Positions 50,763 to 59,008 of a stretch of DNA of 64,000 nt are shown here, in pieces. The DNA lies in assembly GCA_041158165.1 (NCBI GenBank), contig JBEBBW010000003.1:11257-75256 (forward strand), given 5' to 3'. The notes beneath the pieces are model-generated. The model saw only the letters and a list, made by a program, of their open reading frames with translations, did no database searches and was not told the origin of the DNA. The stretch's first letter is position 1, and each line of letters opens with the position of its first letter. The position numbers and the translations under genes were made by a program. The DNA comes from TMED14 sp041158165 (GTDB lineage Bacteria > Bacteroidota > Bacteroidia > Flavobacteriales > Schleiferiaceae).

Positions 50763-51647
50763 CTAATTGCGGCGGTCAAGCCCCCATAAGAGCTTGTTGC
50801 GCAGCGTAGTAGGAAAGTTGTGTTCCTCGGTCTGCACCAGGCGGAATTTAAAGTCCGCCTGATGGATGCGCAGCGTAGTTTCGACATCCAGCGTGAACAC
50901 GCGAGAGTCCAGCGAACACAAAAAATTGCCTTCGCGCGCCTCGATTCGCAGTTCCAGTACGCCATCGTTGGGAATAACGAGCGGACGCACCGTTAAATTG
51001 TGTGGCGCAATCGGCGTCAAGATAAAATTGGGCGAATGCGGCATTAGAATGGGCCCGCCACAGCTCAGGTTGTAGCCCGTAGAACCCGTGGGCGTGCTGA
51101 TGAGCAGCCCGTCGGCCCAGTAGGTGTTCAAAAACTGCCCGTCGAGGTGCACGTGCACCGAAATCATGCTGGTGGTGCCCTTGCGGCTCACTGCGATTTC
51201 GTTGAGGGCAAAGTTGGGGTCGAGCAACTCGGGTCCGTCGGTCGCCGCTTGAAGCGTGTAGCGTTCCTCGATGCGGTACTCCCCCTGAAGAATGCGTTTG
51301 AGCGCCGTCGGGGCTTCGTCGCGGGTGATGTTGGCCAAAAAGCCGAGTCGGCCCGTGTTGAGGCCAATGAGCGGAATTCCGCTTCGGCCAACCTGGGAGG
51401 TTGCGTCGAGCAGGGTCCCGTCGCCGCCGATGACCAGAAGGAAGTCGGGATTCAGCGCATGAAGCGTTTCGGCCGACGTGTATTCGGGCAAGTCAAGCCC
51501 CAGGTTCCAGGCCTCGTTGAGGCGGTGCTGGAATCCGCGGTAGATGGTCACTTCGCAGCCTTCCTGGCGCAGGGACTCGAGGGTCCGCTCGACAAAGGGC
51601 TGGGCCTCGTCGGGTACGCGTTTTCCGTAAATCGCAATGCGCGCCAT
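50763..51647 (-). CDS. nadK: NAD kinase
   Basis: A 294-residue NAD kinase: GGDGTLLDA (near 73), NTGRLGFLANI (near 97), NEIAVSRK (near 150) and GSTGYNLSCGGP (near 190). It makes NADP from NAD with ATP or polyphosphate. It follows the CBS-domain gene by three bases. Confidence 0.96.
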   Translation of the reverse strand: MARIAIYGKRVPDEAQPFVERTLESLRQEGCEVTIYRGFQHRLNEAWNLGLDLPEYTSAETLHALNPDFLLVIGGDGTLLDATSQVGRSGIPLIGLNTGRLGFLANITRDEAPTALKRILQGEYRIEERYTLQAATDGPELLDPNFALNEIAVSRKGTTSMISVHVHLDGQFLNTYWADGLLISTPTGSTGYNLSCGGPILMPHSPNFILTPIAPHNLTVRPLVIPNDGVLELRIEAREGNFLCSLDSRVFTLDVETTLRIHQADFKFRLVQTEEHNFPTTLRNKLLWGLDRRN

Positions 51648-51650
51648 GGG

Positions 51651-52214
51651 TCAGAGGTTGAGGTAGTGAAAGAGGTGGTCCAAGTTGTCTTGGGCGTCGT
51701 CGTGGCGCCGGCCGGGAGGAAATGAGCCAAGGACGGTAGCGCCCATTCGCTCTAGGGTTTCGACCGCGGCGGTGGGGTCGGGCTGGTCCAGCCGAACCCA
51801 GGATCTGAAAAGCGCTGCGTTCGCGTCGTAGTCGGTAGCCAGGGCCACCACGCGGTAGCCTTCTTCTTCAAGGGCTTGGATCCAGCTTCCGCCCAAGGTT
51901 TGGGTCCCCTGGAGCCAGATGCTGCTGCCCGGGAGCTGAAAGCACCATTGCGCACCCATCCAAGCGGTCAATCTTTGGGCGCTTAAGCCTCCGAGGAGCA
52001 TCCCGTCGTGGTCGACCACCGCGATGGCGTCAAGCTTGCGCTCTGCAAAAAGGTTGAGGGCTTCTACAGCGTGCTGCTGGGTGGAGCAGGCTCGCTGTTC
52101 CACGGGTTCCCCGTGGAGGGGTGCCATGCCGACGTAGCGACCTTCCGCGTCGGCGGTTGGCCAGTACAGTTGGCCTTCGGGCCGTTCCGTTTGAAGCAAT
52201 TCCTCCCAAAACAT
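51651..52214 (-). CDS. CBS-domain protein linked to nadK
   Basis: A 187-residue soluble protein whose first ~80 residues fit one CBS motif (VEALNLFAERKLDAIAVVDHDGMLLGGLS). The second half (FRSWVRLDQPDPTAAVETLERMGATVLG) resembles an ACT-like or second regulatory unit. Bacteroidota commonly carry such a gene before nadK; a nucleotide-sensing role is plausible but untested. TACGTTTG (52219-52226) ends four bases before the ATG. Confidence 0.75.
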   Translation of the reverse strand: MFWEELLQTERPEGQLYWPTADAEGRYVGMAPLHGEPVEQRACSTQQHAVEALNLFAERKLDAIAVVDHDGMLLGGLSAQRLTAWMGAQWCFQLPGSSIWLQGTQTLGGSWIQALEEEGYRVVALATDYDANAALFRSWVRLDQPDPTAAVETLERMGATVLGSFPPGRRHDDAQDNLDHLFHYLNL

Positions 52215-52218
52215 GGGT

Positions 52219-52226
52219 CAAACGTA
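52219..52226 (-). promoter_or_regulatory. -7 box (TACGTTTG) of the CBS-nadK pair
   Basis: Perfect TAnnTTTG match, then accc and the ATG at 52214. Confidence 0.55.
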
Positions 52227-52284
52227 AGGTAGGATTTTTAAACGGCTATGCGACCTTTGCGAAACCTTTAGCAACGTTTGTATT

Positions 52285-53082
52285 ATGGCCCTACTTCAGC
52301 CCGCCCGCTTGTCGGTCAATATCAATAAAGTGGCCACGCTTCGCAACAGCCGCGGAGGCAACGTGCCCGACGTGCTCCAGGCCGCCGTGCGCGCCCAAGA
52401 ATTTGGTGCCGAGGGCATCACCGTTCACCCGCGTCCCGACGAGCGCCACATTCGCTACGCCGACGCCCGCGCACTTCGCGCGGTGGTGCACACGGAGTAC
52501 AACATCGAAGGCTATCCGAGCCGGGACTTCATCGATTTGGTGCTGGAATGCCGTCCAGAACAGGTAACGCTGGTGCCAGACGGCCCCGACGTACTCACGT
52601 CGAACGCGGGCTGGGACACGTTGGCCCACGCCGGCTTGCTTCGCGAAGTGGTCGCCGAATTCCGGTCGGCCGGAATCCGCACTTCACTGTTTATCGAGTG
52701 CGACGCCGCCCGGATCGAGGGCGCGCGCCACGTGGGTGCCGACCGCATCGAACTCTATACCGAAGCCTATGCTCAAGGCTATGACGCGGCGCTGAAGCTC
52801 CAGCTCCAGGGCGACCAGGCTGCGTTTGAGCGCGTTCGTGCTGCTGCGGTGGCTCCGTATGCCGAATCTGCGGCGTTTGCACGAAGCCTAGGGCTCGGCG
52901 TGAACGCGGGCCACGACCTTTCGGCCGACAATTTGGCCTTTTTTGCCCAGCATGTGGTGGAGCTTGACGAGGTCTCGATTGGCCATGCGCTGATTGCCGA
53001 CGCACTCTACCTGGGCTTGGAGAACAGCATCCAGCGCTACCGCTACCAGCTGGAACTCGGTGCGCAGCGCCGAGGCCATTGA
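52285..53082 (+). CDS. pdxJ: Pyridoxine 5'-phosphate synthase
   Basis: A 265-residue TIM barrel: LSVNINKVATLRNSRGG at the start, GITVHPRPDERHIRYAD near 40, VTLVPDGPDVLTSNAGWD near 96 and LGVNAGHDLSADNL near 202 are PdxJ signatures. It condenses 3-amino-1-hydroxyacetone 1-phosphate with deoxyxylulose 5-phosphate. The 70-base region to the divergent CBS gene holds no perfect plus-strand -7 box; AACGTTTG at 52273 is the closest. Confidence 0.97.
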   Translation: MALLQPARLSVNINKVATLRNSRGGNVPDVLQAAVRAQEFGAEGITVHPRPDERHIRYADARALRAVVHTEYNIEGYPSRDFIDLVLECRPEQVTLVPDGPDVLTSNAGWDTLAHAGLLREVVAEFRSAGIRTSLFIECDAARIEGARHVGADRIELYTEAYAQGYDAALKLQLQGDQAAFERVRAAAVAPYAESAAFARSLGLGVNAGHDLSADNLAFFAQHVVELDEVSIGHALIADALYLGLENSIQRYRYQLELGAQRRGH

Positions 53083-53088
53083 CGTCGG

Positions 53089-53096
53089 TACCTTTG
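53089..53096 (+). promoter_or_regulatory. -7 box (TACCTTTG) of the alpha/beta hydrolase gene
   Basis: Begins six bases after the pdxJ stop; accc separates it from the ATG at 53101. Confidence 0.55.
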
Positions 53097-53100
53097 ACCC

Positions 53101-53883
53101 ATGGCAGCGCTCACCCTTTCAAGTAAGGTTTTAGGCGAAGGCGGACGTCCGCTTATCGTCCTCCATGGCTTTTTGGGCATGGGCGACAACTGGGCCAGCC
53201 ATGCGCGCACTTGGGCCGACATGGGCTTCGAGGTGCACCTCGTGGACCAGCGCAACCACGGGCGCTCGCCCCAAGCGGCCAGCCACAGCTACCCTGAAAT
53301 GGTCGAAGACGTCATGGCCTACGCCGAAAACCACTGCGCCGGCCGCCCCATCGCCTGGCTGGGCCACAGCATGGGTGGCAAGGTCGCCATGGAAGTAGCT
53401 GTTCGGTACCCGAGTTGGGTTGAACGATTGATCGTTGTAGACATTGCGCCGCGGGCCTACCCGCCGCACCACCAGTTCATTTTGGATGCGATGCGCGGAC
53501 TCGACTTGAACGCCCTTGGTTCGCGTACCGAGGCCGACCGGGCCCTCGAAGCCCAGCTCAAGGATTGGGGAATTCGCCAATTCCTTCTGAAAAACTTGGA
53601 GTGGACCGATGAAAAGCGCCTCGGCTGGAAGTGCAATCTGCCCGTTCTCGAGGCGAGCATGGACCGCATCGGTAAGGCCCTCGGTCCGCTGGATCAGTAC
53701 GTTGGCGCTACGCTTTTCGTGCGCGGACTCGCCAGCAACTACATCCGCGACGAGGACTGGCCGGGCATTCTGCAGCATTTTCCGGCGGCCCAGCTCGAGA
53801 GCATCGCAGGGGCCGGTCACTGGGTCCACGCCGAACAGCCCAAGGCGTTTCAAGACGCGGTGAATTCGTTTTTAAGCGCTTAA
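53101..53883 (+). CDS. Alpha/beta hydrolase (YbfF-like esterase)
   Basis: A 260-residue alpha/beta hydrolase: oxyanion segment VLHGFLGMGDNW (near 21), nucleophile elbow LGHSMGGKVAM (near 90), and GAGHWVHAEQP (near 240) with the catalytic His. The set resembles E. coli YbfF acyl-CoA esterase. The substrate is unknown. The last four bases overlap the convergent DUF2141 gene. Confidence 0.9.
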   Translation: MAALTLSSKVLGEGGRPLIVLHGFLGMGDNWASHARTWADMGFEVHLVDQRNHGRSPQAASHSYPEMVEDVMAYAENHCAGRPIAWLGHSMGGKVAMEVAVRYPSWVERLIVVDIAPRAYPPHHQFILDAMRGLDLNALGSRTEADRALEAQLKDWGIRQFLLKNLEWTDEKRLGWKCNLPVLEASMDRIGKALGPLDQYVGATLFVRGLASNYIRDEDWPGILQHFPAAQLESIAGAGHWVHAEQPKAFQDAVNSFLSA

Positions 53884-54317
53884 AACGCGGGCTTCAGTAT
53901 CAGTTTTTGGAGGTCGCCAGGGTGGACAAACCGCTGGTCTTCGAGGTCGGGCTCGCTGAACCGGTTGCGCGCATTGTTGCTGAACGCATACGGCTCGATG
54001 GGGTTGCTGAACACACCGCGGTCCATCTTGCGGTTGGCGTTGGCGTCGAAGTAGCAGGCCACCACAAAGGTTCCGGCACGGCGGCTGCCTAGGTCCAGAA
54101 TCTGAGGGTTGTTCTGTGCAGGGACTACAAGCTCTTCGAGGACCTTGCCGTCGGCGGCGCGCAACGAGACCATCCATGCGGCGCCGGGCTTGCGACCAGA
54201 CCAATCCGTTGAACTGACCTGGCATTGCACGCGAAGCGTTGGCGGAGGTACCCGCTGCGCGCTCGATGCGGTGCATCCAATAAGTAGTAGAATTAGGCCG
54301 CGAAGCCTGACCGACAC
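53880..54317 (-). CDS. DUF2141-like exported protein
   Basis: A 145-residue protein with a short export signal; LLLIGC (Cys15) could be a lipobox, though signal peptidase I cleavage after SSAQ is also possible. The C-terminal half holds the DUF2141 pattern YFDANANRKMDRGVFSNPIEPYAFSNNA cut at its conserved D-x-N-x-N-x-x-x-D loop, which may bind calcium. Function unknown. It follows the gliding-type gene by four bases. Confidence 0.72.
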   Translation of the reverse strand: MSVRLRGLILLLIGCTASSAQRVPPPTLRVQCQVSSTDWSGRKPGAAWMVSLRAADGKVLEELVVPAQNNPQILDLGSRRAGTFVVACYFDANANRKMDRGVFSNPIEPYAFSNNARNRFSEPDLEDQRFVHPGDLQKLILKPAF

Positions 54318-54321
54318 GACC

Positions 54322-54699
54322 TTAGCGAATCAAGACTACCGAACCCTGCTCTGAGAGGCGGACCTGGTTGGTGCCGTCGGGATCGACGTAGGTGGCGTTG
54401 AGCTGCCAGAGGTAGGTTCCCTCTTTCATGGCGCGGCCGTTGTAGTTGCCGTCCCAGCGATCGCGCGGATCGGTGGATTCGAATACGAGGCGGCCATAGC
54501 GGTCAAAAACGCGCATCTGGTAGGTTACCATCTCGCAGGCTTCCGAAACGACTACACCAAAAAAGTCGTTGGTGTTGTCGCGGTTGGGCGTGAAGGCATT
54601 GGGCGCAAAAACGCCGCAAACCTCAGTCGGGTTAGGACCGGTTTGACCAAAAACGGGGGCTGCGAAGGCCAGCAACAGAACAACGAGAATACGGCGCAT
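54322..54699 (-). CDS. Short exported protein with gliding-motility-type C-terminal domain
   Basis: A 125-residue protein: signal peptide (MRRILVVLLLAFAAPVFGQ) and then almost only the type B T9SS sorting domain (FAPNAFTPNRDNTNDFFGV, FDRYGRLVFESTDPRDRWDGNYNGR, EGTYLWQLNATY, each in pieces). Normally this domain ends a very large adhesin; here it stands alone. TATATTTG (54708-54715) ends eight bases before the ATG, which supports a real gene rather than a fragment. Confidence 0.8.
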   Translation of the reverse strand: MRRILVVLLLAFAAPVFGQTGPNPTEVCGVFAPNAFTPNRDNTNDFFGVVVSEACEMVTYQMRVFDRYGRLVFESTDPRDRWDGNYNGRAMKEGTYLWQLNATYVDPDGTNQVRLSEQGSVVLIR

Positions 54700-54707
54700 A
54701 ATTAAAA

Positions 54708-54715
54708 CAAATATA
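54708..54715 (-). promoter_or_regulatory. -7 box (TATATTTG) of the gliding-type gene
   Basis: Perfect TAnnTTTG match, eight bases before the ATG at 54699. Confidence 0.5.
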
Positions 54716-54725
54716 GACGGATTAT

Positions 54726-57251
54726 TTAGCCGCCGCCACCCTTGCGCCGAAGACGGGGGAATTGAGTGCGCGAACGATCCGGCTCGTTGATCAAACGAGT
54801 CGTGTCCTCTTCGCCGTCGGTCCATTCAAACTGGTACTTCTTTTCAGGCGCAACGCTTTGGTATTCTGTGGGTTTTACCGCGTTTTTAATCTCATTGGCC
54901 TGCTTGTTCCAGTCCTCCTTGACGCCTTCTTTGACGTCCTGCTTGAGGGATTGGCCGTCGAGTTTAATGCTCAGCTTGTCGATGGGGCCGGTGGCGCGAA
55001 TGGGCACCCAAACGGGCCCTCTCGTGGATTCCTCGGTAATGTAGCTGTCGAGGGCTTTGCTTCGCTTGGGCTTGGTTCCGCCCAGCAGCTCGCGCAGCAG
55101 CAGCTGGAATCGGTAGTCCACCACCTGGTCAAAGCCGTGGGTGCCGGCTACCTTGAGCTGAAGCGCGTTGTTTTCGAGCAGCATTTCTGGGATGAGCACG
55201 CGCTGCTGCGAGATGTAAATGGTGTTGCGAACGGGCGCAAACCGCACATCTTTCAAGGCGTCTACCTCGGCGAATCGAGCGAGCTGCTGAAGGGCGTCGA
55301 CGTTGCGCAGGCGGCCATTTTCTAAACTGAACTGCAGTTCGGCAATGAGGCTGGCCGGAACCCAGTCGTAGTTGGCATCGAAGTCCAGCTGCAGGTTGAC
55401 CGTCGCGTCGAGGATTCCGTCGACGTTGTCGGCGGTGAGTGCCCTTTGGTTGAAATTATTGACCTCGCGCAGCAGGGTATTGAGCCGCACGCGCTGAAGC
55501 TGGAGCTGGGTTTTCAGGTGGCCGCCGTCGGGCTGCTCAGCCGTCCATTCGCCCTGGCCCTTGATCTGGCCGCCGCCGAGGCTTGCCAGGGCTTGGTTGA
55601 AGCTGAAGTTGAGGCCGCGCCCAATGATGACCGCTTGAACGTCGGCAAGGTGAAGCTCGTTGTAGTGCACGCGTCCCGCCCGAAGTTCCACCCGGTAGGG
55701 GTCGTTGAATTCCGGCTCGTTCGGGTCCTCAGGGCCCGTCCAGGCACCGTTCCACACCTCGGAGTCCATGAGTTCGCCTGCGTCCAACTGCTTCGAATTC
55801 ACGCGGAGGTCGTGCAGCATTCCTTCGTCGTTCAGCACATTGCGAATGCGGCCGTCGATATTTAGGTCTGACTTGCCGATTTGAACGCGCACGTTGTCCA
55901 GCCCGAGGTCTTGGCCGCCGAGCGTAAGGCGTCCGCCCGCCACCTTGACGGCAAGACGGTTCCCTTGGGGACGCCAAGATCCCGCACTTAGGCTCAGGTC
56001 GCCCGTCCACATTCCGCCCCAAACGCCTTGTTCCCCCATGGCGGCCAGGCTGGGGTAGTTCTGGGTGAATCCAAGGCTTCCGTGGGCACGGCCGCTGGCC
56101 TCCTCCCAGGTAGTTACGTCGATCCACCTCAAAAATTCGGCGACGTCAACGTCTACGCTGCCGGCGTAGCGCAGCTCGGGGGAATCAAGGTTGCGCAGCG
56201 TGAACTGTCCTTTGACTTGGCTGGCGGTTCCCTGGGCGTTGGCCACGTCAATGCGGAATTCGGTGCTCGCTGGCCGGGCCTGCGCGCCGTTGTCGACGTG
56301 CAGTTTGGCCTCAATACCGGAGAACGTGAACGCTCCCGAATTCAGGCTTCCGTCGGTCCAGGTGGCGTCGGCCACCACGCGGCTTCCTTGGGCGGTGGTC
56401 ACCGCCTTGGCCTTCAGGCTTAGCGTGCCTTCGAGCGACAGGGTTTCGGGATCGGGCAGCAGCGCTGCGGGAATGAGTGCGCGCACCTTGGCCACGTCTA
56501 AGTCGCTGGCATTCAGGTTCCAATTTCCAAGTCCGTCCCGCAGTTGGCCGTTCAAATCCAGTGCCCAGCCCGCGACAATTAATTCGCCGCGCGGAACCGC
56601 AAACCGGCCGTCGGATCCGTTCATTTCTGCATTTCCTTCGACACGAATGGGTCGGGCGGCAAGGTTGGGAATCCAAAGTTCCCAGTCGAGGGCTGCGGCA
56701 AATGCGTCGGCATCAAGGCTTCCGCGGGCGCGCACCCGTTCAGCGAGAAACGTTTGGCTCCACGGAGGCGTTCCGTGTCCGCTCAGCGTGACCTTGGTGT
56801 TGAGTACGGTGACCCCGTCGAGCTGCACGGCGGTCTGGCCGGTCGACGCGGAGTCCTTGAAAATGCTGTAGTTGTTCGTTCCGTCTTCGTTCCAGCGCAG
56901 CTTTAATCGCCCGTCCTTGAGCGTAATGCGTTGAAGAATGTAGGTTCCGCGCACGGCCTTGATCAAATCAAACTGGGCATAAATCGACGCCGCAAAAGCC
57001 AAGCTGTCGCTCGGAATTTGTGGATCGGGAATCAGCACCTCGTCGAAGCGCAGCGACACGTCGGGAAATCGACCCCACAGGTCGACTTCGAGTCCGCCAA
57101 TGTGCACCGGGCTGTTGAGGCGCTCGTTGACCGCCGCCAGCATGGCCGCCTTGAGCTCGTCTTGGTGGGTGTACACGTATCCCGCCAATCCGCCCAGGGC
57201 CGCCGTCAGGACGGCCAGAACCCAAAGGAGGATGCGGAAGGCGCGGCGCAT
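54726..57251 (-). CDS. AsmA-family protein
   Basis: An 841-residue protein: an N-terminal inner-membrane anchor (FRILLWVLAVLTAALGGLAGYVY), then the AsmA N-terminal domain (VNERLNSPVHIGGLEVDLWGRFPDVSL in parts), a long stretch of beta-strand repeats and the AsmA C-terminal domain near 590-760 (FSLENGRLRN, VLIPEMLLENNALQLKVAG). AsmA-like proteins form hydrophobic grooves that may move phospholipids between membranes. The tail ends with a Gly-rich RRKGGGG. It follows the RluB-type gene directly (stop and start adjoin). Confidence 0.88.
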   Translation of the reverse strand: MRRAFRILLWVLAVLTAALGGLAGYVYTHQDELKAAMLAAVNERLNSPVHIGGLEVDLWGRFPDVSLRFDEVLIPDPQIPSDSLAFAASIYAQFDLIKAVRGTYILQRITLKDGRLKLRWNEDGTNNYSIFKDSASTGQTAVQLDGVTVLNTKVTLSGHGTPPWSQTFLAERVRARGSLDADAFAAALDWELWIPNLAARPIRVEGNAEMNGSDGRFAVPRGELIVAGWALDLNGQLRDGLGNWNLNASDLDVAKVRALIPAALLPDPETLSLEGTLSLKAKAVTTAQGSRVVADATWTDGSLNSGAFTFSGIEAKLHVDNGAQARPASTEFRIDVANAQGTASQVKGQFTLRNLDSPELRYAGSVDVDVAEFLRWIDVTTWEEASGRAHGSLGFTQNYPSLAAMGEQGVWGGMWTGDLSLSAGSWRPQGNRLAVKVAGGRLTLGGQDLGLDNVRVQIGKSDLNIDGRIRNVLNDEGMLHDLRVNSKQLDAGELMDSEVWNGAWTGPEDPNEPEFNDPYRVELRAGRVHYNELHLADVQAVIIGRGLNFSFNQALASLGGGQIKGQGEWTAEQPDGGHLKTQLQLQRVRLNTLLREVNNFNQRALTADNVDGILDATVNLQLDFDANYDWVPASLIAELQFSLENGRLRNVDALQQLARFAEVDALKDVRFAPVRNTIYISQQRVLIPEMLLENNALQLKVAGTHGFDQVVDYRFQLLLRELLGGTKPKRSKALDSYITEESTRGPVWVPIRATGPIDKLSIKLDGQSLKQDVKEGVKEDWNKQANEIKNAVKPTEYQSVAPEKKYQFEWTDGEEDTTRLINEPDRSRTQFPRLRRKGGGG

Positions 57252-58547
57252 TTACTGCTGAATTTTGAGGAAGGCGATTTCTTTCTCGTTGAGCAGACGG
57301 TACTGCCCGCGCGAGAGGTTCTTCTTGGTCAATCCTGCAAAAACCGTGCGATCCAGCTTGACCACTTCGTAGCCTAGTGCGCCAAACATCCGGCGGACGA
57401 TGCGGTTGCGGCCAATGTGGATTTCAACGCCCACTTCGTAGGGGTTCTCCGGGTCGGGGAATTCCAGCTGGTCCACCTGGGCGGGGCCGTCGTCCAACTT
57501 GATTCCGCGCTTCAGTCGGTCGGCGTCGGCCGGACTAAAGGGCTTGTCAAGGGTAACGTGGTAAATTTTCTTCGCGCCGTGGCTCGGGTGCGTGAGCTTC
57601 TTCGCCATTGCGCCGTCGTTGGTTAGCAGCAGCACACCGGTCGTAGCGCGGTCAAGTCGTCCAACCGGGTAGATGCGTTCGCGGCAGGCGTTGGCCACCA
57701 AGTCCATCACGGTCTTGCGCGCACGTTCGTCGTCCACGGTGGTGATAAAGCCCTTCGGCTTGTTGAGCAGTACATACACCTTGCGTTCGCTTTTGAGGCG
57801 TTCTCCGGCGTAGCGCACGTCGTCTCCGGGCTGCACCTTGTAGCCCATCTCCGTGACTACTTGGCCGTTGACCGTTACCAAGCCTTGCCCGATGAGTTCG
57901 TCGGCCTCGCGGCGCGAGCAAATCCCGGCGTGGGCCAAGTAGCGGTTGAGGCGCATCGTGTCGCTGTCAGGAGCGTACTCTTCAGCCGTCTTGAATTTTG
58001 GGCGGCCCGTGGGCTGCTTGCGGTACCCGGCGCTTGCGAATCCGGCCTTGCGCTCGCGGCCGTCGGTTCCGTACTTCGGGTGTACGCGGCCTTCGCCGCT
58101 AAAGTGCTTTGGGCCAAGGCCTTCCATGTTCCACGGCTCGTGGGGCGCTTGGGGCTGGTTGGCTGGGTAGCTAGTTGGCTGGGTAGCTGGTTGGCTTGGG
58201 CGTGCGCCGCGAGCGTCGTTCGTGCGGAATTCTTTTTTCGGGCCAAACGTCTTGGTGGCGCCGCCTGGACGGCTTGGGCGAGCGGGACGGTCTCCGTACG
58301 GCCGGTCAGCACGGGGCGGACGGTCTCCTGAGGGCCGATCAGCTCGGGGCGGACGATCGCCGTAGGGGCGGTCTTCGCGCGGAGCGCGGTCAAAACTGCG
58401 GTTGCTGGGGCGAGCGGAGGCGCGGCGCGGAGTATCTCCCGACGCATTAGCGTCAGGACGTTCACCTCGTGCGGCAGGCCGCTTCGCAGCGGGCTTGGGC
58501 TTGGGCGCACCTGGTGCGTCGCTAGGCCGTGGTTTGCGTGAATTCAC
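57252..58547 (-). CDS. 23S rRNA pseudouridine synthase, RluB/RsuA type, long N-terminal extension
   Basis: A 431-residue protein from a GTG start. Residues 1-195 are low-complexity and basic, with DRP(Y/S)GDRPPRA repeats near 60-90 and a Gln/Pro/Thr segment (SQPATQPTSYPANQPQ) encoded by 8-bp DNA repeats. The S4 domain begins near 200 (MRLNRYLAHAGICSRREADELI in parts) and the synthase core follows, with catalytic Asp in GRLDRATTGVLLLTNDG near 297. Family members modify U2605-type sites in 23S rRNA. TAACTTTG (58552-58559) ends four bases before the GTG. Confidence 0.9.
   Translation of the reverse strand: MNSRKPRPSDAPGAPKPKPAAKRPAARGERPDANASGDTPRRASARPSNRSFDRAPREDRPYGDRPPRADRPSGDRPPRADRPYGDRPARPSRPGGATKTFGPKKEFRTNDARGARPSQPATQPTSYPANQPQAPHEPWNMEGLGPKHFSGEGRVHPKYGTDGRERKAGFASAGYRKQPTGRPKFKTAEEYAPDSDTMRLNRYLAHAGICSRREADELIGQGLVTVNGQVVTEMGYKVQPGDDVRYAGERLKSERKVYVLLNKPKGFITTVDDERARKTVMDLVANACRERIYPVGRLDRATTGVLLLTNDGAMAKKLTHPSHGAKKIYHVTLDKPFSPADADRLKRGIKLDDGPAQVDQLEFPDPENPYEVGVEIHIGRNRIVRRMFGALGYEVVKLDRTVFAGLTKKNLSRGQYRLLNEKEIAFLKIQQ
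58153..58200. repeat. Six 8-bp repeats within the RluB-type gene
   Basis: Plus-strand units: ggctggtt, ggctgggt, agctagtt, ggctgggt, agctggtt, ggcttggg. They are the reverse complement of the octamer family at 13425-13466. In the coding frame they encode a Gln/Pro/Thr/Ser linker. Confidence 0.75.
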
Positions 58548-58551
58548 GGTG

Positions 58552-58559
58552 CAAAGTTA
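58552..58559 (-). promoter_or_regulatory. -7 box (TAACTTTG) of the RluB-type gene
   Basis: Perfect TAnnTTTG match on the minus strand; cacc separates it from the GTG at 58547. Confidence 0.55.
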
Positions 58560-58564
58560 GTGTA

Positions 58565-58588
58565 CTCGTAACCAGCAACTAGCAACTA
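58565..58588. repeat. Heptamer repeats at the yraN stop
   Basis: Units ctcgtaa, ccagcaa, ctagcaa, then ctag; two units are identical to units at 35531-35565. The last unit overlaps the yraN stop codon (58586-58588). Confidence 0.65.
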
Positions 58589-59008
58589 GACATTAGGCCA
58601 TCCCGCCTCGCGCACCTCCACCACCCGCGCGGGGGATCCGTGGCAGCGAACCAAGTCGATGCGCCAAGAGCCCTGGTGGTGGTGTTGGCGGCCAAACGCG
58701 GAAGCTGCGCGCTGAATTCTTATAAGCTGCGGTCGGTTCCAGGGCGCAAAGTCCGTGAGCCGTGATTGGAATTTGACCTCGACGGCAATCCACGTTTCGC
58801 CGTTCGGCGGAGCGAGAATAAGATCTACCTCGAAGCGACAATGGCGCCAATTTTGGGCTAAAACACGGTAGCCGAGGCGTTCGTAGTGGGAGATCGCAGC
58901 CCGCTCCGCTTCGAGGCCACGGTTTCGTCGGGCGGAGGGCGCAAGGGCGCGAACGAGCGGGTTCGCGGCGACGAGCGAGCTAGGGCAAGAGGGGGCGTAG
59001 TGTGGCAT
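58586..59008 (-). CDS. YraN/UPF0102 family putative endonuclease
   Basis: A 140-residue protein with the Holliday-junction-resolvase-like core of UPF0102: GLEAERAAISHYERLGYRVLAQNWR in parts, then FEVDLIL and IAVEVKFQSR, giving the E...D...E-x-K pattern of PD-(D/E)xK nucleases. The usual R-x-G-E-I-D is changed to RFEVD here. It starts 29 bases inside the LD-carboxypeptidase gene, so it is translationally coupled to it. Confidence 0.82.
   Translation of the reverse strand: MPHYAPSCPSSLVAANPLVRALAPSARRNRGLEAERAAISHYERLGYRVLAQNWRHCRFEVDLILAPPNGETWIAVEVKFQSRLTDFAPWNRPQLIRIQRAASAFGRQHHHQGSWRIDLVRCHGSPARVVEVREAGWPNV

Noticed and set aside
53089..53101. TACCTTTG-accc-ATG considered as a ribosome-binding site
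   Set aside because: It is not complementary to the usual anti-Shine-Dalgarno sequence, and the same box precedes tRNA genes, so a promoter role is more likely.
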